Shown one piece after another: positions 56,528-64,000 of a DNA stretch of 64,000 nucleotides (position 1 is its first letter; each line of letters starts with the position of its first letter). Source of the DNA: DASUAL01 sp035763805 (lineage in GTDB: Bacteria; Gemmatimonadota; Gemmatimonadetes; Gemmatimonadales; GWC2-71-9); NCBI GenBank assembly GCA_035763805.1, contig DASUAL010000113.1:8178-72177 (forward strand), written 5' to 3'. A program made the translations under genes and the position numbers. Under the pieces are notes generated by a model that was given only the letters and a program-made list of their open reading frames with translations, was not told the origin of the DNA and did no database searches.

Positions 56528-58833
56528 CAGCGTACCTCCGGGACCAGGATGAGGCGGCTCACGACGCGGACCCTCCCGAGATCCAGCGGCACGGTCCACA
56601 GCTCGCCTCGGAGCCAGCGTTCCGTCTGGTCGCGGTAGTGTCGGGAGAGCGGATGGCCCGACTGGCCCGTCGGCAGGATCAATCCCCCGGCGTCATCCAC
56701 GTGGCCGAAGTCCACGACATGCCGCAATGACGGCCCCCACGAGCTCTCGAACGGTGCGACATCCTCGTCCGTGGAGGCCACGTTGACCGTGTAGTTACCC
56801 CCGCCGTTGGGGAACGGCCCGAGCGTGAATCCGAGGAGCCGCCCCAGGAGAGGCACCGCACCCAGAGGATGCTCCTGTACTGTGCGGTGCACGCTGCCCC
56901 AAGGCACGTTGGTCGCTTGCGGCAGCACCCGCTCCATGGCGCGGCGCTCCAGCGCGGGGAGATTGCTCCAGGCACTCCGTCCTTCGGCGATCCAGCGGTC
57001 CAGCGGCTCTAGCGGCCGGTAGCCCGGGGAGGCGCTGTCGTACACCAGGCGCTCGAGCTCGCGATACCAGCTCCACACGAGCGTCGGCTCCGTGCGATCG
57101 GGCGCCATCGAGCCATCCCACGCCCGTAATCGGTCGGCGACCTCCGCCCGGCCGGCGGCAAGCGCGGCACGGGCGGCGAGCGGCGCGATGGCGCGGCAGA
57201 ACACATCCACGGCGTCCAGCTGCGCGCGCCCCACTGACTGCGCCGTCGCCGCACTATTCTGCCGCACCAGCTCGATAATCCGTTGGGCCCGATAGGGCTG
57301 CTCCCATGAGCCCGAAATGTAGAACGGGTACTCGTCGCCGATGATCCGGTTGTTGGCCGTGACGATGAACCCCTCGGGTGGATTCAGGTGCCGCGGCAGC
57401 TCCGCCGGGGTGAGGTAGCGCTGCCACTGCCCGGCCCCCGTGGAACCGGGCTGGGGGTCGCGGGCGGCGCCGCGACGGACCGGCACGTGCCCTGCGAGCA
57501 TGTATGCGATGTTCCCGTCGGCGTCCGCGTACACGACGTTCTGCTCGGGAGACCGGAACCGCTCGACTGCCGCCGCGAAGCTGTTCCAATTCGTGGCACG
57601 CCCCATGCCCCGCAGGGCGCTGATCTCATCGGAGGCATCCTGCGCCACCCAGCGCATCGCGAGCGGTGGGCCGCCGGACTCGCGCTCGATCAGCGGTCCG
57701 TTCGCCGTGCGCAAGCGACGGTAGATCAGCGGCGTGCCGCCGCGGACCAGGATCGTTTCGGCCACCGCTTCGACGTCCGCCCACCCGCGGGCATCGCGGT
57801 AGCGCATCGAGTCCGGGCTCAGCTCCTCGACGAAATAGTCGACGTCGTCAACCATCGCGTTCGTGAAGCCCCAGCCGAGCCGCGCGGTGTGGCCGAGAAT
57901 GACGACCGGAGCCCCGGGGATGGTCGCGCCCACGACTTCGTAGCCCGGCGCGTGCGCGCCTATCAGGTACCAGACGGACGGTGCCCGCAGCGTGAGGTGG
58001 GGATCGTTCGCGAGGATCGGCCGGCGGGAGGCCGTGCGGCCGGGGCCGAGCACCCAGGAGTTGGAGGCGGCGGCACGTCGTCCGTCGTCCGTCGTCAGTT
58101 GTCCGTCCCGCGCATCGGGGGTCGGAACGTCGAGCACGGACGACGGACGGCGGACGACGGATTTGGTGGGCCGCCACGCGCCTCGCGGGATGATCGTCGG
58201 CGCGGTATCGGGATAGGTGGGCGCGAGCAGCGCTGCCCTGTACGGTCCCGGGCGCGCGGCCGCGCTCCGGAGCGCCAGGTCGGCGCCGGTCGTGCGGAGG
58301 TCCCACGACTGAAGCCGGCCGATTTCCACTGAATGCTCGGCTCGCCACGGCTCGGGATGATGGCCGAGGATGCGGAACTCGACCGCCCGGTACCGGCCGC
58401 GAGCGATCCACGCGTTCACACCGCGCGCGTACGCTTCCAGCGCGTGGCGCGTCTCGGGGCTGGCGGCGGCCAGATGCGCGCGGGCGATCCGCCGCAGCTC
58501 GAGAGCCCGGAGGCGTCGGTCGGAGCGAACGGCCCGATCACCGAACAGCTCGCTGAGCCGGCCCTCTGCGGCGTGTCGGGACAGGTCCATCTGCCAGATG
58601 CGGTCGCGCGCGTGCACATACCCCACGGCCGTGAAGAGATCTGCTTCGGAGCCGGCGGAGAGGTGCGGCACCGCCAGCGAATCCCACAGCACGAGGACCG
58701 AGTCGGCGAGGCCCCCGACGTGCTCCCGGCCACCGAGCGGCGGCACGCTGAGCGCCAGCCAGAGCCGGAGGGCACCCAGGCCGACCAAGAGCAGAACGAT
58801 GAGGCCGACCACGCCCCAAAGGAGCCGCTTCAC
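56527..58833 (-). CDS. Penicillin acylase-family Ntn hydrolase, membrane-anchored
   Basis: 768 aa. An N-terminal transmembrane/signal segment (VKRLLWGVVGLIVLLLVGLGALRLWLAL) is followed by the alpha chain (YVHARDRIWQMDLSRHAAEGRLSELFG) and a spacer. The beta chain starts at the catalytic Ser257 in AASNSWVLG, with NDPHLTLRAPSVWY and an Asn in TANNR. It hydrolyses amides (acyl-homoserine lactones, penicillins or others). Repeat array D encodes residues of about 224-253, in the spacer just before Ser257. The GTG overlaps the purA stop (GTGA). Confidence 0.9.
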   Translation of the reverse strand: MKRLLWGVVGLIVLLLVGLGALRLWLALSVPPLGGREHVGGLADSVLVLWDSLAVPHLSAGSEADLFTAVGYVHARDRIWQMDLSRHAAEGRLSELFGDRAVRSDRRLRALELRRIARAHLAAASPETRHALEAYARGVNAWIARGRYRAVEFRILGHHPEPWRAEHSVEIGRLQSWDLRTTGADLALRSAAARPGPYRAALLAPTYPDTAPTIIPRGAWRPTKSVVRRPSSVLDVPTPDARDGQLTTDDGRRAAASNSWVLGPGRTASRRPILANDPHLTLRAPSVWYLIGAHAPGYEVVGATIPGAPVVILGHTARLGWGFTNAMVDDVDYFVEELSPDSMRYRDARGWADVEAVAETILVRGGTPLIYRRLRTANGPLIERESGGPPLAMRWVAQDASDEISALRGMGRATNWNSFAAAVERFRSPEQNVVYADADGNIAYMLAGHVPVRRGAARDPQPGSTGAGQWQRYLTPAELPRHLNPPEGFIVTANNRIIGDEYPFYISGSWEQPYRAQRIIELVRQNSAATAQSVGRAQLDAVDVFCRAIAPLAARAALAAGRAEVADRLRAWDGSMAPDRTEPTLVWSWYRELERLVYDSASPGYRPLEPLDRWIAEGRSAWSNLPALERRAMERVLPQATNVPWGSVHRTVQEHPLGAVPLLGRLLGFTLGPFPNGGGNYTVNVASTDEDVAPFESSWGPSLRHVVDFGHVDDAGGLILPTGQSGHPLSRHYRDQTERWLRGELWTVPLDLGRVRVVSRLILVPEVR
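58076..58164. repeat. Heptad-period inverted-repeat array D (inside a coding region)
   Basis: The left arm 58076-58108 has GTCGTCC units (one GTCGTCA, one GTTGTCC). The right arm 58135-58164 has the inverse GGACGAC, GGACGGC, GGACGAC units. They are 26 bp apart. The array is in frame in the penicillin acylase gene and ends four codons before the catalytic Ser codon. Confidence 0.85.
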
Positions 58834-60110
58834 GTCACTTCGATGATCTGATCCCGGCGGGTGCCGACGCTGACGTACTGGATCGGCGCGTGGGCGAGAT
58901 CCTGGAGCCGGTCGAGGTACGCTCGCGCCGCAGGCGGGAGGTCGGCCAGGCGGCGCACATGACTGAGGGACTTCTGCCATCCGGGGAGCGGCTCGTACAG
59001 CGGCTCGACCCGCGCGAGGCGCTCGACCTCGGCCGGCATGCTATCGAAGGGCGCACCGTCAAGGCGGTAGCCGACGCACACGGGGATCTCCGCGAACGAG
59101 TCGAGGACGTCGAGCTTGGTGACGGCAAGCCCGGTGAGGCCGTTGACCCGCACCGCGTAGCGCACCACGACGGCGTCGAACCAGCCGCAGCGCCGCGGCC
59201 GGCCGGTGGTGGCGCCGAACTCGCCGCCGAGCTCGCGGATCCGCTCGGCGAGCGTCCCCTCGGCCTCCGTGGGAAGCGGCCCGTTCCCGACGCGGGTGGT
59301 GTACGCCTTCACGACGCCGAGCACCGCGTCGATGGCGGTGGGACCGATCCCCGCCCCGACCGCCGCGCCGCCGGCGGTCGTGTTGGACGACGTCACATAC
59401 GGGTAGGTCCCGTGATCGACGTCGAGGAGGGCCCCCTGGGCGCCCTCGAGCAGCACGGACTCGCCACGTTGCAGCGCCTCGTAAACCACCCGCCCGGCGT
59501 CCACGGCGAGCGGCAGCAGCCGGGGAGCGAGGCGCTCGAGCAACAGGACGTGCTCCTTCGGGTCGGCGCGTTCCGGCGCACGCAGCAATCCGAGGAAGTC
59601 GTTCGCCCCCTCGACGCGTGCGCAGACGAGTTCCTTCGCGCGCTCGAGGTTCCTGAGGTCGCCAACCCGCACCCCGCGTCGGCCGTACTTGTCCTCGTAT
59701 GTCGGGCCGATGCCGCGCCCGGTGGTCCCGATCTGTTCGCGGCGCTCGCGGGCCCGATCGAGCAGCTTGTGGTAGGGGAGCGTGAGGTGCGCGCGATCCG
59801 AGACATAGAGCTTGTGCTCGGTGCGGATGCCACGCGAAGTCAGGGTGTCGAGCTCGGTGAAGAAAGTTTCGGGGTCGAGCACCACGCCGCTCCCGACGAG
59901 GCACACCGCGCCCTGAATAATCCCCGACGGGATTTGGTGCAGCACGAACTCGCCGGCGCCCGTGTCCACAGTGTGGCCGGCGTTCGCCCCGCCCTGGTAG
60001 CGCACGACGAGGTCGGCGCGCTCGGCGAGCACGTCGACGATCTTCCCCTTGCCCTCGTCGCCCCATTGGGCGCCGACGACGACGACGCAGTGTGTCTTCG
60101 GTCCGAACAT
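58830..60110 (-). CDS. purA: Adenylosuccinate synthetase
   Basis: 426 aa. GTP-dependent ligase making adenylosuccinate from IMP and aspartate. CVVVVGAQWGDEGKGKIVD (P-loop), YQGGANAGHTV, IGPTYEDKYGRRGVRVGDL, EGAQGALLDVDHGTYPYVTSSN and GTRRDQIIEV are present. GGAG lies 4 nt before the ATG. A terminator immediately upstream separates it from the M28/dapA/pilT set. Confidence 0.97.
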   Translation of the reverse strand: MFGPKTHCVVVVGAQWGDEGKGKIVDVLAERADLVVRYQGGANAGHTVDTGAGEFVLHQIPSGIIQGAVCLVGSGVVLDPETFFTELDTLTSRGIRTEHKLYVSDRAHLTLPYHKLLDRARERREQIGTTGRGIGPTYEDKYGRRGVRVGDLRNLERAKELVCARVEGANDFLGLLRAPERADPKEHVLLLERLAPRLLPLAVDAGRVVYEALQRGESVLLEGAQGALLDVDHGTYPYVTSSNTTAGGAAVGAGIGPTAIDAVLGVVKAYTTRVGNGPLPTEAEGTLAERIRELGGEFGATTGRPRRCGWFDAVVVRYAVRVNGLTGLAVTKLDVLDSFAEIPVCVGYRLDGAPFDSMPAEVERLARVEPLYEPLPGWQKSLSHVRRLADLPPAARAYLDRLQDLAHAPIQYVSVGTRRDQIIEVT

Positions 60111-60121
60111 GTCACTCCAAC

Positions 60122-60150
60122 AAAAACGCCCCGGGGGGGCGGGGCGTTTG
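60122..60150 (-). terminator. Intrinsic terminator upstream of purA
   Basis: On the minus strand AAACGCCCC (60149-60141) pairs with GGGGCGTTT (60132-60124), followed by TTG. The continuing T-run gives CGTTTTTG. It lies between the end of the M28 peptidase gene and the purA ribosome-binding site, so it ends the upstream transcript. Confidence 0.8.
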
Positions 60151-60168
60151 AGCATCCTCCGGGAAAAG

Positions 60169-61089
60169 CTAGACGCGTGACGGTGTGTCGTCAACGCGCC
60201 ACCTCTGCGCCTCGCGCAACGCATCCGCGACGCTCGCGGCTACCTCATGGACGCCCGCGAGCGTCAGTCTCGCGGCTGTATCCCGCGGGGTGTGCACCAC
60301 CCGCGCGGTCTGCCAATCGCCCCGCATGACCGTCACGCACTCCCGCGCGGCCCGCGCGAGCTCGAGCCCGTCCACCACGACGGGGAGCCAGCGGGCGCGC
60401 CGGGCGCCCAGCGCGCCGACCACGCGGTCAACCATCGGGCCGCCGCGATGGATCAACGCGATCACCCGCCCGCGATCGTCGATGCCGTCGAAGTTGATCA
60501 CGGTGGCGTCCCGCAGCAGGTGGGGGCGCTCACGCGCGAGCACCCTGGCGCCCAGCAGCCCGTACTCCTCGGCATCGAGCAAGACGACGCCCACCGTCGC
60601 GTCGGGCGGGAGCGCGTCCACCGTGGCGAGCACCGTCAGCACGCCCGCACCGTTGTCGACCGCGCCGGGAGAGCGGTCGGTGACGCGGTTGAGACCCACT
60701 AACAGCGCGGCCAGCGCGGCGGCCGGCGCCGCCACGATCGGCGGACCGCCCGCGATCAGCCCGGCCAGCGCTGCGACGACCGCGATGGCACAGCCGGCCG
60801 CGACCATCAGCCGGGCGGCCATCGACAAGGGCTGCCCCTTTGCATCGTAGTGCGCCGCGAGCCACACCGCGATGCGCGCGCGCGGTCGCACGGCGATCAG
60901 GCTTACGCCTTCCGCGGCCGGTGCCCCCCACAGGGGTGGGGATGGCCGCGCCGGGAACCGCTGCTCCATCACCACAAACCCCCGGGCTTTGAGCTCGCTC
61001 GTGAGGAGATCGCGTACCCTCGCGTGGTCGGCGCTCCCTACCAGGCGGGAGACGGAGATCTCCTCGAGCAGCGTCCGATAGCCCTTCAC
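60169..61089 (-). CDS. M28-family metallopeptidase with internal membrane segment
   Basis: 306 aa. The aminopeptidase core has WLAAHYDAKGQP (His, Asp), AVDNGAGVLTVLA (bridging Asp), VVLLDAEEYGLLGA (catalytic Glu and ligand) and a late His in ARVVHTPRD. Between the first and second metal motifs lies a hydrophobic stretch of about 45 aa (LMVAAGCAIAVVAALAGLIAGG onward) that looks like two membrane helices. This is unusual inside the fold. The GTG start overlaps the dapA-like stop (GTGA). Confidence 0.82.
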   Translation of the reverse strand: MKGYRTLLEEISVSRLVGSADHARVRDLLTSELKARGFVVMEQRFPARPSPPLWGAPAAEGVSLIAVRPRARIAVWLAAHYDAKGQPLSMAARLMVAAGCAIAVVAALAGLIAGGPPIVAAPAAALAALLVGLNRVTDRSPGAVDNGAGVLTVLATVDALPPDATVGVVLLDAEEYGLLGARVLARERPHLLRDATVINFDGIDDRGRVIALIHRGGPMVDRVVGALGARRARWLPVVVDGLELARAARECVTVMRGDWQTARVVHTPRDTAARLTLAGVHEVAASVADALREAQRWRVDDTPSRV

Positions 61090-61967
61090 GCGGCGACAAG
61101 CGTCGCCACGCGCGCGCGGTCGGCCCGAGCCACCGGCGCCAGCGGCGCCCGGACCGGCCCGCCGTACAACCCCACGGCGTCCATCGCGGCCTTCACCCCG
61201 GCGGGGCCGAGCTTGCCGACGATCTCCTTGTCGAGCGGCACGAGCCGCTCCTGGAGGGCGCCCGCGCGCACCCGGTCGCCCGCTCGGAAGGCGGCGACGA
61301 TGTCCGCGCACAGCTGCGCGGCGAAACACGCCACGGCGAGGATGCCGCCGTCGCAGCCCAGTTCCAGCGCCGCGTACAGCAGCGAGCCCGATCCGACCAG
61401 CACCGACCACTTGGGGACCGCGTCGCGGTAGCTGGCGAGGTTTCGCGCGTCCCCTGAGGAGTCCTTCACCCCCACGATGTTCGAATGGGTCGCCAGCTGC
61501 TGGAGCAGCCCGGCGGCGATGGCAAGGTGCGTGTACTTGGGAATGTTGTAGACGAGCACCGGCACCGGGCTCGCGTCCGCCACCGCGCGGAAGTACTCGG
61601 CGAGGCTCGCGGGGGAGGTGGCGGACGAGAAGTACCCGGGCGGCCGCACGAGCACGGCGTCGGCCCCCTCGGCGGCCGCGGCGCGCGTGAGGGCCACGGC
61701 CTGCCGAGTCGATTCAGCGCCGGTGCCGGCCACGAGCCAGCGTCCGTCCGGGAGAACCTCGCGCACCCAGCTCACCAGCCGGCGCTGTTCGTCGGGATCG
61801 AGCAGGGCGGACTCACCCGTCGAGCCCGCCACGACGATGCCGTCGAGACCCGCTTCCACGAGCCGCAGCACGGTCTGGCGGAGGTGCACCGGGGCCACGT
61901 CCCCGGTAGCGGGGTCGAACGGCGTGGTGATGGGGGCGAGTACCCCCGCGGGCAGCCGCTCCGTCAC
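61086..61967 (-). CDS. DapA/DHDPS-family aldolase-lyase
   Basis: 293 aa TIM barrel. It shows GVLAPITTPFD, VAGSTGESALL, VLVYNIPKYT (Tyr) and IVGVKDSSGD (Schiff-base Lys). GSTGES in place of GTTGE and the lack of lysine-pathway neighbours leave the substrate open: dihydrodipicolinate synthase, N-acetylneuraminate lyase or a keto-deoxy sugar acid aldolase. The GTG overlaps the pilT stop (GTGA). Confidence 0.85.
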   Translation of the reverse strand: MTERLPAGVLAPITTPFDPATGDVAPVHLRQTVLRLVEAGLDGIVVAGSTGESALLDPDEQRRLVSWVREVLPDGRWLVAGTGAESTRQAVALTRAAAAEGADAVLVRPPGYFSSATSPASLAEYFRAVADASPVPVLVYNIPKYTHLAIAAGLLQQLATHSNIVGVKDSSGDARNLASYRDAVPKWSVLVGSGSLLYAALELGCDGGILAVACFAAQLCADIVAAFRAGDRVRAGALQERLVPLDKEIVGKLGPAGVKAAMDAVGLYGGPVRAPLAPVARADRARVATLVAA

Positions 61968-63118
61968 CGCTTGGGCAGCATGCTCGACAGGTCGTCCGTG
62001 ACGGTGCCCCCGGATGCCTTCCCGGCCTGCGCGGGCGTCGCGAGGGGGGAGCCGCGCCGCAGCTTGCGCAGCTGGTGCTCGAAATCCGCCGGGTTTGTCG
62101 CGGCGCCGAGCGCCGTCTCGGGCGTGACGACGCCGTCCGTGACCAGGTCCATGAGGTGCTGGTCGAACGTTTGCATGCCGTACTGCTCGCGGCCGTCGCG
62201 GATGTGGTCGTGCAGCTCGGATATGCGGTTCTCGTGCTTGATCAAGTCGCGCATGGCGCCGGTGCAGATCATGACCTCGACCGCCGCCGTCCGCCCCTGC
62301 CCGTCGGCGCGCGGCAGCAGCCGCTGCGAGACGACCGCTTGCAGCGCCTCGGCGAGCCGCGCCCGAGCTGCGTCCTGCTCCTCGGGCGGGAACATCGACA
62401 CGATTCGGCCCACCGTGGTCACCGCATCCGGCGTGTGGAGCGCGGTGATGACGAGGTGGCCCGTCTCGGCCGCCTTCAGGGCAGTGTCGATCGTTTCGAC
62501 GTCGCGCAGTTCGCCGATCAGCACCACGTCCGGATCCTGCCGCAGGGCGGCGCGCAGGCCGGCGCGGAAGTCGTCCGTGTCCACGCCGATCTCGCGCTGC
62601 GTCACCGAGCTGCTGATGTCGCGGTGCAGGAACTCGATCGGGTTCTCGAGCGTGACAACGTGCTTGTTCTGCGTCTGATTGATGTGGTTCACGATCGCGG
62701 CCATCGTGGAGCTTTTGCCGGAGCCCGTCACTCCCGTGACGAGAATCAGCCCCCGCTCCGCCGAGGCGATCGTCGTCAGGATGGGCGGCAGCTTGAGCGA
62801 GTCGAACGTTGGCACGTCGAAGGGGATCACCCGCATCACGATCATGAACGACGAGCGCTGCCGCAGGATGTTGACGCGGAAGCGCCCGACGCCGGGCATG
62901 CCCCAGGAGCAGTCGTAGTCGCGCAACCTCTCGATGCGGGTCCGGTCCTCGTCGTTCGGGATGAACCGCATCGCGATGGCCTTGGTCTGCTCCGGGGTTA
63001 GGCGCTGCTTGGTGAGCGGCACCAGCTTGCCGTTGATGCGGGCGCGGAACACGTCGCCGGCCTTGATATGGAGGTCGGACGCGCCGCGATCGATCGCCGC
63101 CTTGATGATCTTTTCCAT
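61964..63118 (-). CDS. pilT: Type IV pilus retraction ATPase PilT
   Basis: 384 aa. Secretion ATPase with ASDLHIKAGDVFRARINGKL, Walker A GVTGSGKSSTMAAIV, the Asp box ENPIEFLH, Walker B QDPDVVLIGELRD and the His box ITALHTPDAVTT. The AIRNLIRE-type PilT motif appears as GAMRDLIKHENRISELHD. It drives pilus retraction and twitching; no other pil genes are in the window. The start directly abuts the dehydrogenase stop. Confidence 0.93.
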   Translation of the reverse strand: MEKIIKAAIDRGASDLHIKAGDVFRARINGKLVPLTKQRLTPEQTKAIAMRFIPNDEDRTRIERLRDYDCSWGMPGVGRFRVNILRQRSSFMIVMRVIPFDVPTFDSLKLPPILTTIASAERGLILVTGVTGSGKSSTMAAIVNHINQTQNKHVVTLENPIEFLHRDISSSVTQREIGVDTDDFRAGLRAALRQDPDVVLIGELRDVETIDTALKAAETGHLVITALHTPDAVTTVGRIVSMFPPEEQDAARARLAEALQAVVSQRLLPRADGQGRTAAVEVMICTGAMRDLIKHENRISELHDHIRDGREQYGMQTFDQHLMDLVTDGVVTPETALGAATNPADFEHQLRKLRRGSPLATPAQAGKASGGTVTDDLSSMLPKR

Positions 63119-64000
63119 TCAGTATCCGGTTGCCTGGTCCACGACGTTGAGCAGGGGCGCCCCTGCAAGATAGCGACGGATGTTCTCCACGATGAGCCCC
63201 GACTCGCGCTCCCAGAAATGCGCCGTGACGGCGGCGACGTGCGGGCTCACGAGCACGCGCGGGTGCCCCCAAAACGGATGCCCGGGCGGAAGCGGCTCGA
63301 CGGCAAAGACGTCGAGCGCCGCGCCGCGCAGCCGGCCCCGCTCAAGCAGGTCGAGAAGCGCCGCCTCGTCGAGCAGCGTGCCGCGGGATACGTTGATCAC
63401 GACCGCGTTCGGTGGCAGCCGCTCCAGGATCTCCCGCGTCACCGCGGCATGGGTGGCGGATGTGTGCGGCGCGGCGATCACCAAGCAGTCGCTCTCGGCG
63501 GCGAGCCGCGCCAGGGCGCTTTCCCCGCCGATCCAGCGCATGCCGGCCGGGCCGCCCCGCTCGGGCCGCCGGCGCACGCCCGCGACGCTCATCCCGAGGG
63601 CGAGGGCCCGGCGCGCCACCGCACCGCCGATTCCGCCGAGGCCGAACACGCCCACGCGGAGCTCACAGAACTCCCGAACCGGCACCGCGAAGTCCGTGAA
63701 CTCCGCCTTGGCCCAGCACGCTTCCGCCTGCAACTCCCGCATCCGGTCGAGCCCGCGGGCGAAGTAGGCGATCGCGGCTATGACCCAGTCGGCGATCGGT
63801 TTCGCATGCACCGCCGCGGAGTTCGTGAGCACGACGCCCGTGCCCCTCAGGTGGGGGAGGGTCGCGCCGATCCCCGCCGTGCCGCTGTGGGCCCACTTGA
63901 GCGTGCCTCGCGCCGCGTGGACCACCCCCGCCGGCACGCCGTAGCCGATGTAGATCTCAGTGCCGCGCGCCGCCGCCACGGCCTCGGGCGTCGCCGACCC
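63119..64000 (-). CDS. D-2-hydroxyacid dehydrogenase (5' end outside window)
   Basis: At least 294 codons, open to the window edge (residues preceding the GTG at 63979 continue SATPEAVAAARGTEIY), so the start is probably beyond 64000. It has the Rossmann motif VFGLGGIGGAVARRALALG, catalytic Arg in NVSRGTLLDE, Glu in DVFAVEPLP and His in SPHVAAVT. The family includes phosphoglycerate, glyoxylate and lactate dehydrogenases. The exact substrate is not evident. Confidence 0.9.
   Translation of the reverse strand, partial: GSATPEAVAAARGTEIYIGYGVPAGVVHAARGTLKWAHSGTAGIGATLPHLRGTGVVLTNSAAVHAKPIADWVIAAIAYFARGLDRMRELQAEACWAKAEFTDFAVPVREFCELRVGVFGLGGIGGAVARRALALGMSVAGVRRRPERGGPAGMRWIGGESALARLAAESDCLVIAAPHTSATHAAVTREILERLPPNAVVINVSRGTLLDEAALLDLLERGRLRGAALDVFAVEPLPPGHPFWGHPRVLVSPHVAAVTAHFWERESGLIVENIRRYLAGAPLLNVVDQATGY

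Noticed and set aside
1..64000. tRNA, rRNA, CRISPR, insertion sequence, prophage or attachment site
   Set aside because: None was recognised on reading the gaps, which are few and short; a covariance scan for tRNAs was not possible.

Overview
The window is a 64 kb stretch of a high-GC bacterial chromosome. It is almost fully coding and has no transposase, integrase, prophage, CRISPR array, rRNA or recognisable tRNA. A phylum call is inference. The GWxTD-domain protein, many zinc-ribbon/FHA/kinase proteins, a cobalamin-dependent class II ribonucleotide reductase and several large secreted beta-propeller or peptidase proteins fit Gemmatimonadota best, with Acidobacteriota-like lineages as the alternative. 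Very tight operons are a hallmark. I count 17 gene junctions where the stop overlaps the next start as NTGA (13 GTGA, 2 ATGA, 1 TTGA, 1 CTGA), and these junctions were used to fix many starts.

Layout. 1-2.9 kb (minus): ffs (SRP RNA, with its own promoter), dnaX, ybaB and recR, a classic replication/repair block. 2.9-6.0 kb: two tandem membrane-anchored JAMM/MPN-domain paralogues, one with intact metal ligands and one degenerate. 6-12.7 kb (minus): sirtuin, pyruvate kinase, MBL hydrolase, class II aldolase-like enzyme, YtxH, YihY and threonine aldolase. 12.9-14.9 kb: MarR regulator, then a MOSC protein flanked by two zinc-ribbon paralogues. 15-27 kb (minus): class II RNR, gamma carbonic anhydrase, an unusual kinase-PEGA-TonB_C protein, GWxTD protein, a metallopeptidase/propeller/beta-barrel fusion, and a lipoprotein amidase.

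27.2-32.2 kb (plus) is a compact phospho-signalling operon: double-FHA zinc-ribbon protein, Ser/Thr kinase, PP2C phosphatase, and an FHA/transmembrane/coiled-coil/trypsin-like protease. 32.2-37.5 kb holds peptidoglycan recycling genes (murQ-anmK-GH3 hexosaminidase), divergent from a gamma-glutamyltransferase lipoprotein with a 9-bp inverted repeat between them. 37.5-41.8 kb: glycine-zipper lipoprotein, CcdA, pyruvoyl arginine decarboxylase, Fur, a small unknown, and a TIGR00300/ornithine cyclodeaminase-like enzyme. 41.9-47.4 kb: PriA, dipeptide epimerase, CorA, HDAC-family protein, small membrane protein. 47.4-52.7 kb: a ubiquitin-like small protein, beta-propellers, Hsp20, pseudo-receiver and minimal zincin. 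52.8-64 kb: GlyRS, glycerate kinase, an apparently orphan c-di-GMP-I riboswitch on the opposite strand, a YpdA-type reductase, penicillin acylase, PurA, M28 peptidase, DapA-family enzyme, PilT and a 2-hydroxyacid dehydrogenase running off the window.

The most unusual signal is a set of 7-bp-period repeat arrays, four of them arranged as converging inverted repeats. They differ in sequence but share architecture. Two sit in-frame inside genes, and in both cases in a segment expected to be proteolytically removed from the mature protein: a signal peptide, and the spacer just before the catalytic Ser of a penicillin acylase.
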